The position numbers and the translations under genes were made by a program. The notes beneath the pieces were generated by a model. It ran no database searches and had not been told where the DNA came from. It was given only the letters and a program-made list of their open reading frames with translations. Below, one piece after another: positions 7,301 to 15,814 of a stretch of DNA of 36,536 bases; the first letter of the stretch is position 1; each line of letters opens with the position of its first letter. The stretch is from Planctomycetota bacterium (GTDB lineage: Bacteria; Planctomycetota; UBA1135; GCA-002686595): contig NYXZ01000014.1 of the NCBI GenBank assembly GCA_002686595.1, positions 1 to 36,536 on the forward strand, given 5' to 3'.

Positions 7301-9724
7301 TCAACGGTCGATGAAAACGCCGTGTTCAGGCTGTAGGCGTTCCTGATTGTTGCGGTCCTCGCCGGCGTAGGCATCGTCGTCGCCGCCCTCCTCAAGAAAG
7401 ATGGAGAGGCTGGTGCCCCCGTGGTAGTCGTTGCCGCCGGCGCGCGCCTCTCCTTCACGCAGGTAGGTGTCGCGCCCGTTGCGTTCGTGGAAGACGCAAA
7501 TTCCGTTGTGAGCCGAGGCCCCCAAGGAGAAGCCGCCGCCTCGGTAACGGTCGTCGCCTCGTTCATCTATGAAGAAGGAAACGGATTCGTCCCAGGCCAA
7601 GCCGTGGGCCACGGAGTTGCGCGTTTCGTAGTTGTCGTCGCCCCCTTCCTCCAGGAAGAAGCCGGCGGCCTGGTGAGCCGAAAAGGCCTGGTTGTAGCGG
7701 GATCCGATGTAGAGGTCATCATCTCTGCCACGATCGAATAGGGCGCCAAAGCCGAAGTAGTAGCCGCCGCCCTGGGCGAAGTTCCCGGCCTCATAGATGT
7801 CCTTCCCGGCGCCATCGATGAGCAGGCCCACGCCGCCGGAAGCGTTGCCGCGGAAGCCAATCCCACAACCTTGGCCCCAACCTTCAAAAACACCTGGGGT
7901 GCCGTAACCGGTGGGCCAACGCCCCTTGCAGTAGTACTCGTCGGCTCCGGCTCGATCCGCCAACACACCCGTACCCCCGGCCAAGCCGACGGCCTGTCCG
8001 TAGCGCAGGGCGCGATAGGAATCCTGGCCAGAGCTGTCCACCAACAATCCCAGGCCCCAAGCGCCAATGCCCTGGGCCAGGGTTTGGGCGTTGAAACGAT
8101 CGTCCCCCCCTTCGTCCAACAGGATTCCGACTCCCATCCAGCCGGCGCCCTGGCACCAACGCCCGGCGGTATAGCGGTCGTCCCCGGCCAGGTCGCGCAC
8201 CACTCCCAGGCCCAGAACCCCGGCCCCCTGGGATCCGTCCTGGGTCCCTTCGTAGGCATCGTTTCCGGCCAGGTCGATCAGGATGCTGGCGGGCAGAACC
8301 GGGCGCCCCAGGGCGTTGGTCGTGGTCCCTCCGGCGGTGTGCAAGTCATCGCCACCCAAGTCAATCAGGAGTGCATCCAAATCGGCTGCCGCTGCATCGG
8401 TGAACTGGTCTCCCCGCCGGTGGAAATCGTCCCCGGTGCCGGCGATGCGGATGCGGCCCAGGGATGTCTGGCGTTCGAGCACCGTGGCCAAACTCGTGTC
8501 GAGGCCGGCTGCTTCGAGGTCAGCCTGCAGGCTATCCAGCCAGTCCCCCATGACCAGCGGTAGGGCGGCGACCGCTGTCGCCAGCATCCCTTGTCGATCC
8601 ACTTTTTCACCGATGCGCAGGGTTTGCTCGTTGCGCGCTGCCCGTTCCGAGTCGGCGTCGTTGTAGAGATAGATGTCATCTTCGAAGCGGTCGATGACAG
8701 AGCGCCAGTGGGTTTCCCCATGGGTGCGTTCGGTCGCGGACAGCCGGGCGAGGCTGGCCTCCCGTAGGGCGGCGATGTATTCGAGATGCTGTTCGAGGAT
8801 GTCGAGCAAAGCCTCCGGCGCCAGGCCGGGGACCGGTGGCGGCGGAGCGCCGTCTTGAACTGGCAGGGGAGCGAGTCCTTCAGTGGCGGCGGCGTGTTCG
8901 AGGAGTCGGCCCAGGCCGGCTCCTGAGCGCCGGGCGAGGTCCCTTTCCTCAAAGCCACGGGCGAGATAATCAGCCAGCTGCGGCAGGGCGAAGGGGCGCC
9001 GGTGAATGTGCGTCATGGCGTGCGAGCGGGAGGCGTCGCCCCGTTCCGCCAAGCGCGCCAGGCGGGCGAGCAGGTCTTGTTGATCCTCTTCCAGGGCGGC
9101 CGTGGCCAGGCGCTTTTCCACTAGGGCGACATGGGGCCAGGAGCGCAGTTGGCCGCCGGGAAACAGGTCTGCGGTTTCGCTGAGGCGCGCACCAGATGTG
9201 CCCGGGCGCTGCCCGATGGTGGCCACCAGGAGTAGGGGGTGCCATTTCTTGGAGGCGCTTACGGCCAGGGAGCTGCCCGGCGGTAGGCCATCCAGGATCT
9301 TGCTGAAATGACGGGCGGTTTCGGCGGCGTCGTCCGTCTCCTCCCCGTTGCGAGTTCCAGAGAAGATCACGGTCGGGCGCAGTATTTCCAGGGCCAAACG
9401 GTCACCCACCGCGCTCTTCCCCAGGCGTTCCATGAACCCCGCCAGAGCGCCCTCCGGCGTATTCCCAAAGGGAACCGTGTCGAGGGCCAGCAGGATGTCT
9501 CCCGTGGCGAAGCCGCTGCGGTGGCAGGGGCCACCGTTGACGACCCGGACCAGATGCACGCCTGCGCGCCGGCCCGAGATGGCGGCCGCGGAATCGTCGA
9601 GAGCTACTCCCGCCAGCTGGGCGCCGAACCAGACCTGTTCATCAGGCCCCGGTTGCGGCTGGAGCGGAGGGGCTGATGCTATGGTCAGGAGCGGGGCCAG
9701 GAGCGGGAGAAGGCGGATATCCAT
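7301..9724 (-). CDS. Exported PDZ-domain protein with C-terminal GxDxY repeat array
   Basis: Signal peptide MDIRLLPLLAPLLTIASAPP; PDZ-like segment GVHLVRVVNGGPCHRSGFATGDILLALDTVPFGNTPEGAL; C-terminal half made of repeats such as LLDEGGDDRFNAQTLAQGIGAWGLGL. Confidence 0.85.
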   Translation of the reverse strand: MDIRLLPLLAPLLTIASAPPLQPQPGPDEQVWFGAQLAGVALDDSAAAISGRRAGVHLVRVVNGGPCHRSGFATGDILLALDTVPFGNTPEGALAGFMERLGKSAVGDRLALEILRPTVIFSGTRNGEETDDAAETARHFSKILDGLPPGSSLAVSASKKWHPLLLVATIGQRPGTSGARLSETADLFPGGQLRSWPHVALVEKRLATAALEEDQQDLLARLARLAERGDASRSHAMTHIHRRPFALPQLADYLARGFEERDLARRSGAGLGRLLEHAAATEGLAPLPVQDGAPPPPVPGLAPEALLDILEQHLEYIAALREASLARLSATERTHGETHWRSVIDRFEDDIYLYNDADSERAARNEQTLRIGEKVDRQGMLATAVAALPLVMGDWLDSLQADLEAAGLDTSLATVLERQTSLGRIRIAGTGDDFHRRGDQFTDAAAADLDALLIDLGGDDLHTAGGTTTNALGRPVLPASILIDLAGNDAYEGTQDGSQGAGVLGLGVVRDLAGDDRYTAGRWCQGAGWMGVGILLDEGGDDRFNAQTLAQGIGAWGLGLLVDSSGQDSYRALRYGQAVGLAGGTGVLADRAGADEYYCKGRWPTGYGTPGVFEGWGQGCGIGFRGNASGGVGLLIDGAGKDIYEAGNFAQGGGYYFGFGALFDRGRDDDLYIGSRYNQAFSAHQAAGFFLEEGGDDNYETRNSVAHGLAWDESVSFFIDERGDDRYRGGGFSLGASAHNGICVFHERNGRDTYLREGEARAGGNDYHGGTSLSIFLEEGGDDDAYAGEDRNNQERLQPEHGVFIDR
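7304..8368 (-). repeat. About 12 degenerate protein repeats, roughly 26-28 aa each ([LF]xDxxGxDxY...QGxGxxGxG)
   Basis: Read in translation: LIDLAGNDAYEGTQDGSQGAGVLGLGV / VRDLAGDDRYTAGRWCQGAGWMGVGI / LLDEGGDDRFNAQTLAQGIGAWGLGL / LVDSSGQDSYRALRYGQAVGLAGGTGV / LIDGAGKDIYEAGNFAQGGGYYFGFGA / FLEEGGDDNYETRNSVAHGLAWDESVSF / FIDERGDDRYRGGGFSLGASAHNGIC and others. Confidence 0.8.
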
Positions 9725-9850
9725 GCACCCATTCTGTGCGTTGGCTCTAGGTCAAGCCAGGATGCCGTGGCCCGTGGCCCGTGAACTGGTTGAGGGTTCG
9801 CTGCAAGGCTGGGCCAGCTTCCCTTGGCCGCACTCTGTGGATGCGGTGGG

Positions 9851-10726
9851 CTAGTTCGCGCTGCCCGCCCGCTTCCGCAGGGCCGTCGTTCTCTTATCTC
9901 GCCTCGCCAGCCGCCCTTGGCGCGCGTGAAGTTCCCCGGATTCCAGATCGCGCAGCAGCTCGCGGGTCTGCTGCGGCGTGAGTCCCCTGGGGCGCAGCAA
10001 GCTCCTGTGGCGCCTGTGGCGCCGGCTGCGCTCCTCCAGGCTGCGCAGGTGGCGTGTGCGGGACCTGGCCTTGGTGCGCGTCCCCACCAAGGTAAAGGCA
10101 GTGCCAAGCGTTTCTCCAGACCTTGTGAACTGGGCCAGGGCGCGGCCGCGTTCTGCGGTGGCGTGGCCGAGTTGTGTCAGGCGCATGGTCTCGCGCGTGG
10201 GAGTAATGGTCGTGAAGCCGGCCTGTTCGACAGATACGCCCCAGGCTTCCAGGCGGCGGGAGAGGTTTTCGGTCAGCAGCCGGTCGAGGGCCGGGCCGCC
10301 GCGGGCTTCCCGTTGGCTCGCCGAGCGCAATACTTCCTGGACACCCAGTCCCAGCATCTGCCCCATGCCCTTCTCCAAATCGTCGATCTCAACCAGCGCC
10401 CGGCGCAGGTCGCTGATTCGATAGACCAGGTTGGCATCGACGGTGAAGACGAAACCAGCCAGGGTCGTAACCCGTTGGGCGGGCAGATCGAGAGTGCGCG
10501 AACGGGTGGGCAGGGGCTTGGCCACTTGCAAAAACGGAATCAACCAGTGGAAGCCGGGGTCGAGCACGGCCCCGGCGCGACCGCCGGGGAAACGCAGGGC
10601 CCGTTGCCCGCTCTGAACCGTGATTCCCATGGCGCGCACGATAGTGCCCCCCAAGGCGAAGAGCGCCATCATCAGGTCCCGCCGGTGCTCCTCGAAGAGC
10701 TCCTGCAGCCACGCGAAATCCATCAA
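9851..10726 (-). CDS. SPFH/band-7 domain protein with Arg-rich C-terminal tail
   Basis: VQSGQRALRFPGGRAGAVLDPGFHWLIPFLQVAKPLPTRSRTLDLPAQRVTTLAGFVFTVDANLVYRISDLRRALVEIDDLEKGMGQM; same architecture as the adjacent paralog. Confidence 0.8.
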   Translation of the reverse strand: MMDFAWLQELFEEHRRDLMMALFALGGTIVRAMGITVQSGQRALRFPGGRAGAVLDPGFHWLIPFLQVAKPLPTRSRTLDLPAQRVTTLAGFVFTVDANLVYRISDLRRALVEIDDLEKGMGQMLGLGVQEVLRSASQREARGGPALDRLLTENLSRRLEAWGVSVEQAGFTTITPTRETMRLTQLGHATAERGRALAQFTRSGETLGTAFTLVGTRTKARSRTRHLRSLEERSRRHRRHRSLLRPRGLTPQQTRELLRDLESGELHARQGRLARRDKRTTALRKRAGSAN

Positions 10727-10765
10727 GCACGCTTTCGGTGGAGTCCGAGGGAGGTGTCCGTGGCG

Positions 10766-10787
10766 CTAGCGCTACCCATGGCGCTAG
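10766..10787 (-). repeat. Short inverted repeat in the SPFH intergenic junction
   Basis: CTAGCGC-TACCCATG-GCGCTAG, perfect 7-bp arms, overlapping the stop codon of the upstream SPFH gene. Confidence 0.35.
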
Positions 10788-11542
10788 TCATCATCGGCAC
10801 TCTCTGAATCCTGTTCCCCAGCCTCGTTTTTCTGCTCCCGCTCTTGGCGCAGACGCTCCTCCTCCATGCCGTCGATGGAGCGCGAAAGGGCCTCTTCCTC
10901 GCGGCGCATCCCTGCTCGGGAGGGCGGGGACTCATCTGGCGCGAGGGATACCACCGCTCCAGCCAACAGAGCCACGGCCGCTTCCTCCCCCAGGCCGCCG
11001 GTGCGCATGGTGCCGAATAGGCGCAGTTTCTCCCGGGCGAGCAGCTCCATTTGGGTGATCTCCAACGTGGCCGGGGACGGCGAGATGTTTGAGAAGCCGA
11101 ACTGCAGGATGCGCACGCCCCACTGTTCTTCAACCGGTGCGAGGGCTTGTTGAATCTCCAGTGAGAGAGCCTGGGTGTCCTTGATGGACTCGCGGTCCTG
11201 GGCACGCAGAATGGTCTGTACCGCCAAGACCACGCGGTTCTGCAGCCCCGTGACCAGGTCATCGATTTCGATGATCGCCTTGCGCAGGTTGACGATCTGA
11301 TAAACGACCTTGGCGTCCACTTCGTAGACCAGGTCGTCCTTCAACTGGATCACCTGCGGTTCCAGGTCCAGAGTAGTGTGCTTGGTCTCCTCCGTGCGGA
11401 AGGTCTGCACGATGGGCAGCTTGAAATGGATGCCCGGGGGCACGACCGACTTGGCGCGGCCAAGGGTGAATTTGAGGGCATGCTGGCCGTCGTAGACAAC
11501 GACAAAGATGCCCGTGACGGCCTGGAGGAGTTCGAGGAACAT
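10784..11542 (-). CDS. SPFH/band-7 domain protein with acidic C-terminal tail
   Basis: VVVYDGQHALKFTLGRAKSVVPPGIHFKLPIVQTFRTEETKHTTLDLEPQVIQLKDDLVYEVDAKVVYQIVNLRKAIIEIDDLVTGLQNRV...QWGVRILQFGFSNISPSPATLEITQMELLAREK. Confidence 0.87.
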   Translation of the reverse strand: MFLELLQAVTGIFVVVYDGQHALKFTLGRAKSVVPPGIHFKLPIVQTFRTEETKHTTLDLEPQVIQLKDDLVYEVDAKVVYQIVNLRKAIIEIDDLVTGLQNRVVLAVQTILRAQDRESIKDTQALSLEIQQALAPVEEQWGVRILQFGFSNISPSPATLEITQMELLAREKLRLFGTMRTGGLGEEAAVALLAGAVVSLAPDESPPSRAGMRREEEALSRSIDGMEEERLRQEREQKNEAGEQDSESADDD

Positions 11543-11692
11543 GTGGTGGCGTGGATTGGGTGGTGGGCTGGGGGGGCTTCAGGCGGGCTAAATCGCAGCC
11601 ATAAAATGACGCGCTGGCGTCCCCGGCGCCGATGATAATAATGAAGATCCCGCAGGAACCCTTGACGGGGACATCAATATCCGTAGCCTTTT

Positions 11693-11717
11693 ACGGCTCG
11701 AAATCTTCCGGAGCCGT
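11693..11717 (+). promoter_or_regulatory. Hairpin in the leader region of fusA
   Basis: ACGGCTC-GAAATCTTCCG-GAGCCGT, perfect 7-bp arms in the fusA upstream region, downstream of a weak TTGACG -35-like element. No T-tract follows on either strand. Confidence 0.3.
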
Positions 11718-11823
11718 GCTGGGCCGGTAAAACGCCAGTGCCGCTGCTCTGGAGATCCGTTTCCGGCCCGCAGGCCACTTTCACTTCTCCTCCAGTTGGG
11801 GGAGCATTCCACTCCGATAGATC

Positions 11824-13932
11824 ATGACCGCCGTCCTCAAGACCGAATCCCCTCCCCGTACCAACTCCCAAAAGGGAGGCCACCTGCGCCGCAACATCGG
11901 CATCATGGCGCACATTGATGCGGGCAAGACGACCGTGACCGAGCGCGTCCTGTTCCTGACCCAGCGGATCCACCGCACGGGTGAGGTGCACGATGGTGCC
12001 GCCACCATGGACTATCTGGAGGAGGAGCAGAAGCGGGGCATTACGATCCAGTCCGCGGCGACCACCTGCGAATGGCTGGACCATACGGTTAGCATCATCG
12101 ATACTCCCGGGCACGTGGACTTCACCGCCGAGGTGGAGCGCTCGCTGCGTGTGCTCGATGGGGCGGTGGCCGTGTTCGATGCTGTCAGTGGCGTCGAGGC
12201 CCAGTCTGAAACAGTCTGGCGCCAAGCCGACCGCTATGAAGTGCCGCGCATCTGCTTCATCAATAAGATGGATCGCGTCGGGGCCGATTATTGGGCTGCC
12301 GTACAGTCGATTCGTGACCGCCTGGACGCCCGTCCGATTTCATTGCAGATGCCGGTGGGGTCTGAGAAGGACTTTCGGGGCTTCGTGGATCTGGTGCGCA
12401 TGAAATACATCGAGTTTCCGGATGATGGTGATGGCCACTCATACAATGAGAGCGAAGTGCCCGCTGAGTGTCTCGAGGAGGCCCGGGCTCGCCGCCATGA
12501 CTTGTTGGAAGCAGCCGCGGAGAATGATGAGGATTTGCTCGACATCTTCGTGGAGGATGGCGAGGTCAGTGAGCAACAACTCGTTGCCGCCCTGCGCAAG
12601 GCGACTCTTGAGCTGTCCCTGACGCCGGTCGTGTGTGGCTCTGCCCTCAAGCACAAGGGCGTGCGTTTCGTGCTGGACGCGGTCATCGATTACCTGCCTT
12701 CGCCCCTGGATATCAAGCCTTTGGAAGGGGACAACCCGGACCGCCCCGGCGAGACCGCCGTGCGCAGGCCTGATGAATCAGAGCCGGTCAGCCTGATGGC
12801 CTTCAAGACCATCGCAGAGCCCACCGGCGATTTGACCTTTGTGCGCGTGTACTCGGGCGTGCTGCGCAAGGGCGAGAAGCTGCTGAATCCGCGCACGGGC
12901 AAGACCGAGCGCGTGGGGCGCATCGTCCAGATGCACGCTGATAAGCGCGAGGCTCTCGATAGTGTGCCCGCCGGAGATATCGCCGCGGTGATTGGCCTCA
13001 AGCGCACTGTGACCGGCGACACCCTCTGCGACCAGGACCAGCCCATTGCGCTGTCTAAGATCGAGTTTCCAGACTCAGTGATTTCCATGTCCATGGAGCC
13101 CAAGCGCTCCGAGGATCGTGACAAGCTCTCTGAAATTATCGGGCGCATGATGCGCGAAGACCCGACCTTCCGCGCCACCACCAACGAGGAAACCGGCGAG
13201 CTGGTCATCTCGGGCATGGGCGAACTCCACCTGGAGGTTGTCGTGAACCGCATCCAGGGCGATTACAAGTGTGGTGTGCAGACCGGCAAGCCCAAGGTGG
13301 CCTACAAGCAACGCCTCAGGAAAATGCGCGAGGTCGAAACGCGCTATGTGCGCCAAAGTGGTGGCCGGGGCCAGTTCGCCGTCATCCATGTGCGCTATGA
13401 GCCCTTCGAGACGGAAGACGGCGGCCTGGAGTTCGAGGACAAGATCCGCGGAGGCAATGTGCCCCGCGAGTACATTCCGGCCGTGGAGGCCGGTCTGCGC
13501 GAGGCTTTCGCCGGTGGCGGCACCACGGGCTTCCCGTTTGTGAATGCCAAGGCGACCTTGTACGACGGCAAGTCCCACGACGTGGATTCCAGCGAAATGG
13601 CCTTCCACAGCGCCGGCGTCTTCTCATTCCGCGAGGCTACGGATCACAACACGGTTCTGCTCGAACCGGTCATGAAGGTGGAAGTGCGCGTGCCCGAGGA
13701 ATTCCTGGGTGCCGTGGTGGGGGACCTCAACTCGCGCCGGGGGGAAGTCTCGGAAGTAGATAGCCAAGGCAACCTGCGCATCGTGCGCTCGATGGTGCCG
13801 ATTGCGGAGATGTTCGCCTATTCGTCGTCCCTGCGTGGCGCGACCCAGGGGCGCGGCAACTATTCCATGGAGCTGGCCGAATACCGCGATGTGCCTGCGG
13901 CCATCGCGGAGAAGGTCCTCAAGGAAGAGTAG
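11824..13932 (+). CDS. fusA: Translation elongation factor G
   Basis: [96 protein letters not shown]-terminal [19 protein letters not shown]. Confidence 0.97.
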   Translation: MTAVLKTESPPRTNSQKGGHLRRNIGIMAHIDAGKTTVTERVLFLTQRIHRTGEVHDGAATMDYLEEEQKRGITIQSAATTCEWLDHTVSIIDTPGHVDFTAEVERSLRVLDGAVAVFDAVSGVEAQSETVWRQADRYEVPRICFINKMDRVGADYWAAVQSIRDRLDARPISLQMPVGSEKDFRGFVDLVRMKYIEFPDDGDGHSYNESEVPAECLEEARARRHDLLEAAAENDEDLLDIFVEDGEVSEQQLVAALRKATLELSLTPVVCGSALKHKGVRFVLDAVIDYLPSPLDIKPLEGDNPDRPGETAVRRPDESEPVSLMAFKTIAEPTGDLTFVRVYSGVLRKGEKLLNPRTGKTERVGRIVQMHADKREALDSVPAGDIAAVIGLKRTVTGDTLCDQDQPIALSKIEFPDSVISMSMEPKRSEDRDKLSEIIGRMMREDPTFRATTNEETGELVISGMGELHLEVVVNRIQGDYKCGVQTGKPKVAYKQRLRKMREVETRYVRQSGGRGQFAVIHVRYEPFETEDGGLEFEDKIRGGNVPREYIPAVEAGLREAFAGGGTTGFPFVNAKATLYDGKSHDVDSSEMAFHSAGVFSFREATDHNTVLLEPVMKVEVRVPEEFLGAVVGDLNSRRGEVSEVDSQGNLRIVRSMVPIAEMFAYSSSLRGATQGRGNYSMELAEYRDVPAAIAEKVLKEE

Positions 13933-13998
13933 CCCCGGGAATCAGCCTTGGCTGAGAACTTGGTTGGCAGAGCTCCCGCCGGTGCCTAGGATTGGTCC

Positions 13999-15024
13999 AT
14001 GACCAGCACGGCCAGAAGGCGTTGGACGCGTGAAATCCGCAGCGAGGTGGATGGCATTGCCATTCACCCCCAGGGCCCCGTCCTGCTCCACGGCTATGAC
14101 CCGCCGGCCGGGGGCATGTGGTTGGACGATGTCATTCCTGGGAAGCTGGGAGCCCTCGATCGGAATACCGGGGAGACGCTTTGGTTGGCCCCCTGTGAGG
14201 TGGGCTATGGCCGCGGCTTCGGTGCTGGCTTCGGCGCGGAAAACGACTTGGTGGTGCTCGGACCCAGCGCCAATGGCCATCGCATCGTGCGCATGTCGCT
14301 GATCGATGGTCAGTTGATGAGCGCGGCTACCATCGAGCCCTTTGATGTGGCCGTGGTGGAGCAGGATGTCTGTATTTGCCTGACGCCCAACCGCATCTTC
14401 GGCCTCGCCACCGATTCCCTGACCGAGGTCTGGGAGTATTCACGAGAAGGGGAGCGTTTTCACCACATCGGCCGTTGGGGGCAGCTCGTCTTTGTCGTCT
14501 ATACGAACACCAACACCGGCAAGCAGGGAGTCCTGTGCCTCACGGCGGACAGCGGAGAGTTTTCCCATGTGCTCCTGAGCCCGGTGCAGGATGTGATCCA
14601 CGAGCTGGCCGTGGGGGCCGGAGGCCTGGTTGTCTCCTCGGCTGACATTCTCGGGTTATTGGCGCCGGATGACATGCAAGCCTATCTCTCGGCCCTGGCT
14701 GTCCACGACGAGAGCGCCACCGCCGACACCCTGTCGCTGGTGGCCTTGCGACATGACCACCAGAGCGGGGATGGCCCGCTCTGGCATGAGGTGCTCAGTT
14801 GCGCACCAGTTGATGAGCTGCCGGATCTGCGTGTCCACAGCAACAACGACAAGCTCTACCTGATGCGCGGGGCTTGGTTGGAGGTGCGAGACATCTTGAC
14901 CGGCAGGGCCCTGGGCGATTGGACCGTGCCGGGCTTGGATGAGAGTGTGGCCTGGACCGTCTGCGACGGTGCCGGGTTCCTGGCGGAGGAAACACGCGTC
15001 TCCATCTTCGAATTGCCGGCCTGA
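13999..15024 (+). CDS. Hypothetical PQQ-like/beta-propeller-type protein
   Basis: Blade-like motifs GKLGALDRNTGETLWLAPCEVG and GLATDSLTEVWEYSREGERF; no signal peptide apparent. Confidence 0.55.
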   Translation: MTSTARRRWTREIRSEVDGIAIHPQGPVLLHGYDPPAGGMWLDDVIPGKLGALDRNTGETLWLAPCEVGYGRGFGAGFGAENDLVVLGPSANGHRIVRMSLIDGQLMSAATIEPFDVAVVEQDVCICLTPNRIFGLATDSLTEVWEYSREGERFHHIGRWGQLVFVVYTNTNTGKQGVLCLTADSGEFSHVLLSPVQDVIHELAVGAGGLVVSSADILGLLAPDDMQAYLSALAVHDESATADTLSLVALRHDHQSGDGPLWHEVLSCAPVDELPDLRVHSNNDKLYLMRGAWLEVRDILTGRALGDWTVPGLDESVAWTVCDGAGFLAEETRVSIFELPA

Positions 15025-15099
15025 TCTCTGGCGGCGCCGGCGTCCGGCTTTTTCCAGGCGGGCTTGACGAATGCGGGATGCTGGGGGCAAGCTAATCCC

Positions 15100-15702
15100 A
15101 TGGCCAAATCCAAAGAGCAACCAGCGGACGACGCTCCCGCCGTGGACGCGGACGGGCTTCCCATCTTGGACTATCCCGCGTCGGTGCTGGTAATCGTTCC
15201 CCCGGAGGCCTTTGACGAACAGGTGCTGCGCCATGTGCGATCATCCCTGGAAATGCTGCATGTCTCCACGCGCTGCGTGTCTTCCCGCTCGGAGGAGGCC
15301 CTCAAGGGGAGCCTGCAGGACGAGTTCCTCGTGGATGGCTCCGTGGCTGACCAAGCTTTGGAGGGCTATGTGGGTTTGGTGTTGGCCGGTGGAGATTCCG
15401 CGGAGAACATGGCCTCTGACCCCGATGTGCTGCGCCTGCTGCGGGCCGCGGTCTCCGCATCCATGCCGGTGGGGGCCTGGGGACGCGCAGTGGCGGTCCT
15501 GGCCCGCAGCGGCCTCCTGGAAAAACGCCGCGTGGCGGGGGCTGCAGAGCTGGCTGGGGAAATCATGGCCGCCGGCGGACGCTACTCGTCGCGTCCACTC
15601 GTCATCGACGGGCAGCTGATCACAGGCAAGGACGAATCCGCCGGAATGCGCTTTGCAAAGGCCTTTTCCGGGGCCGTGCCGCTCTCCGCCAGGATTGCCT
15701 AG
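15100..15702 (+). CDS. DJ-1/PfpI-superfamily-like protein, probably lacking the nucleophilic Cys
   Basis: Fold-level pattern ASVLVIVPPEAFDEQVLRHVRSSLEML...LEGYVGLVLAGGDSAENMASDPDVLRLLRAAVSASMPVGAWGRAVAVLARSGLLEKRRVAG...PLVIDGQLITGKDESAGMRFAKAF. Confidence 0.7.
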   Translation: MAKSKEQPADDAPAVDADGLPILDYPASVLVIVPPEAFDEQVLRHVRSSLEMLHVSTRCVSSRSEEALKGSLQDEFLVDGSVADQALEGYVGLVLAGGDSAENMASDPDVLRLLRAAVSASMPVGAWGRAVAVLARSGLLEKRRVAGAAELAGEIMAAGGRYSSRPLVIDGQLITGKDESAGMRFAKAFSGAVPLSARIA

Positions 15703-15814
15703 CGGCGGCCGGGTAGCGCATGCCCTGCCATTCGGGGTAGGATTCCCCCAGCGCTTGGCGCCGGAGCCCAGGCCATCCCGATAACCCAAACACATTTCCT
15801 TTGGGGGATCTCCA

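Noticed and set aside
9824-10807. 327-aa plus-strand ORF over the SPFH genes
   Set aside because: Antisense to two SPFH-domain proteins and spans their junction without a domain signal.
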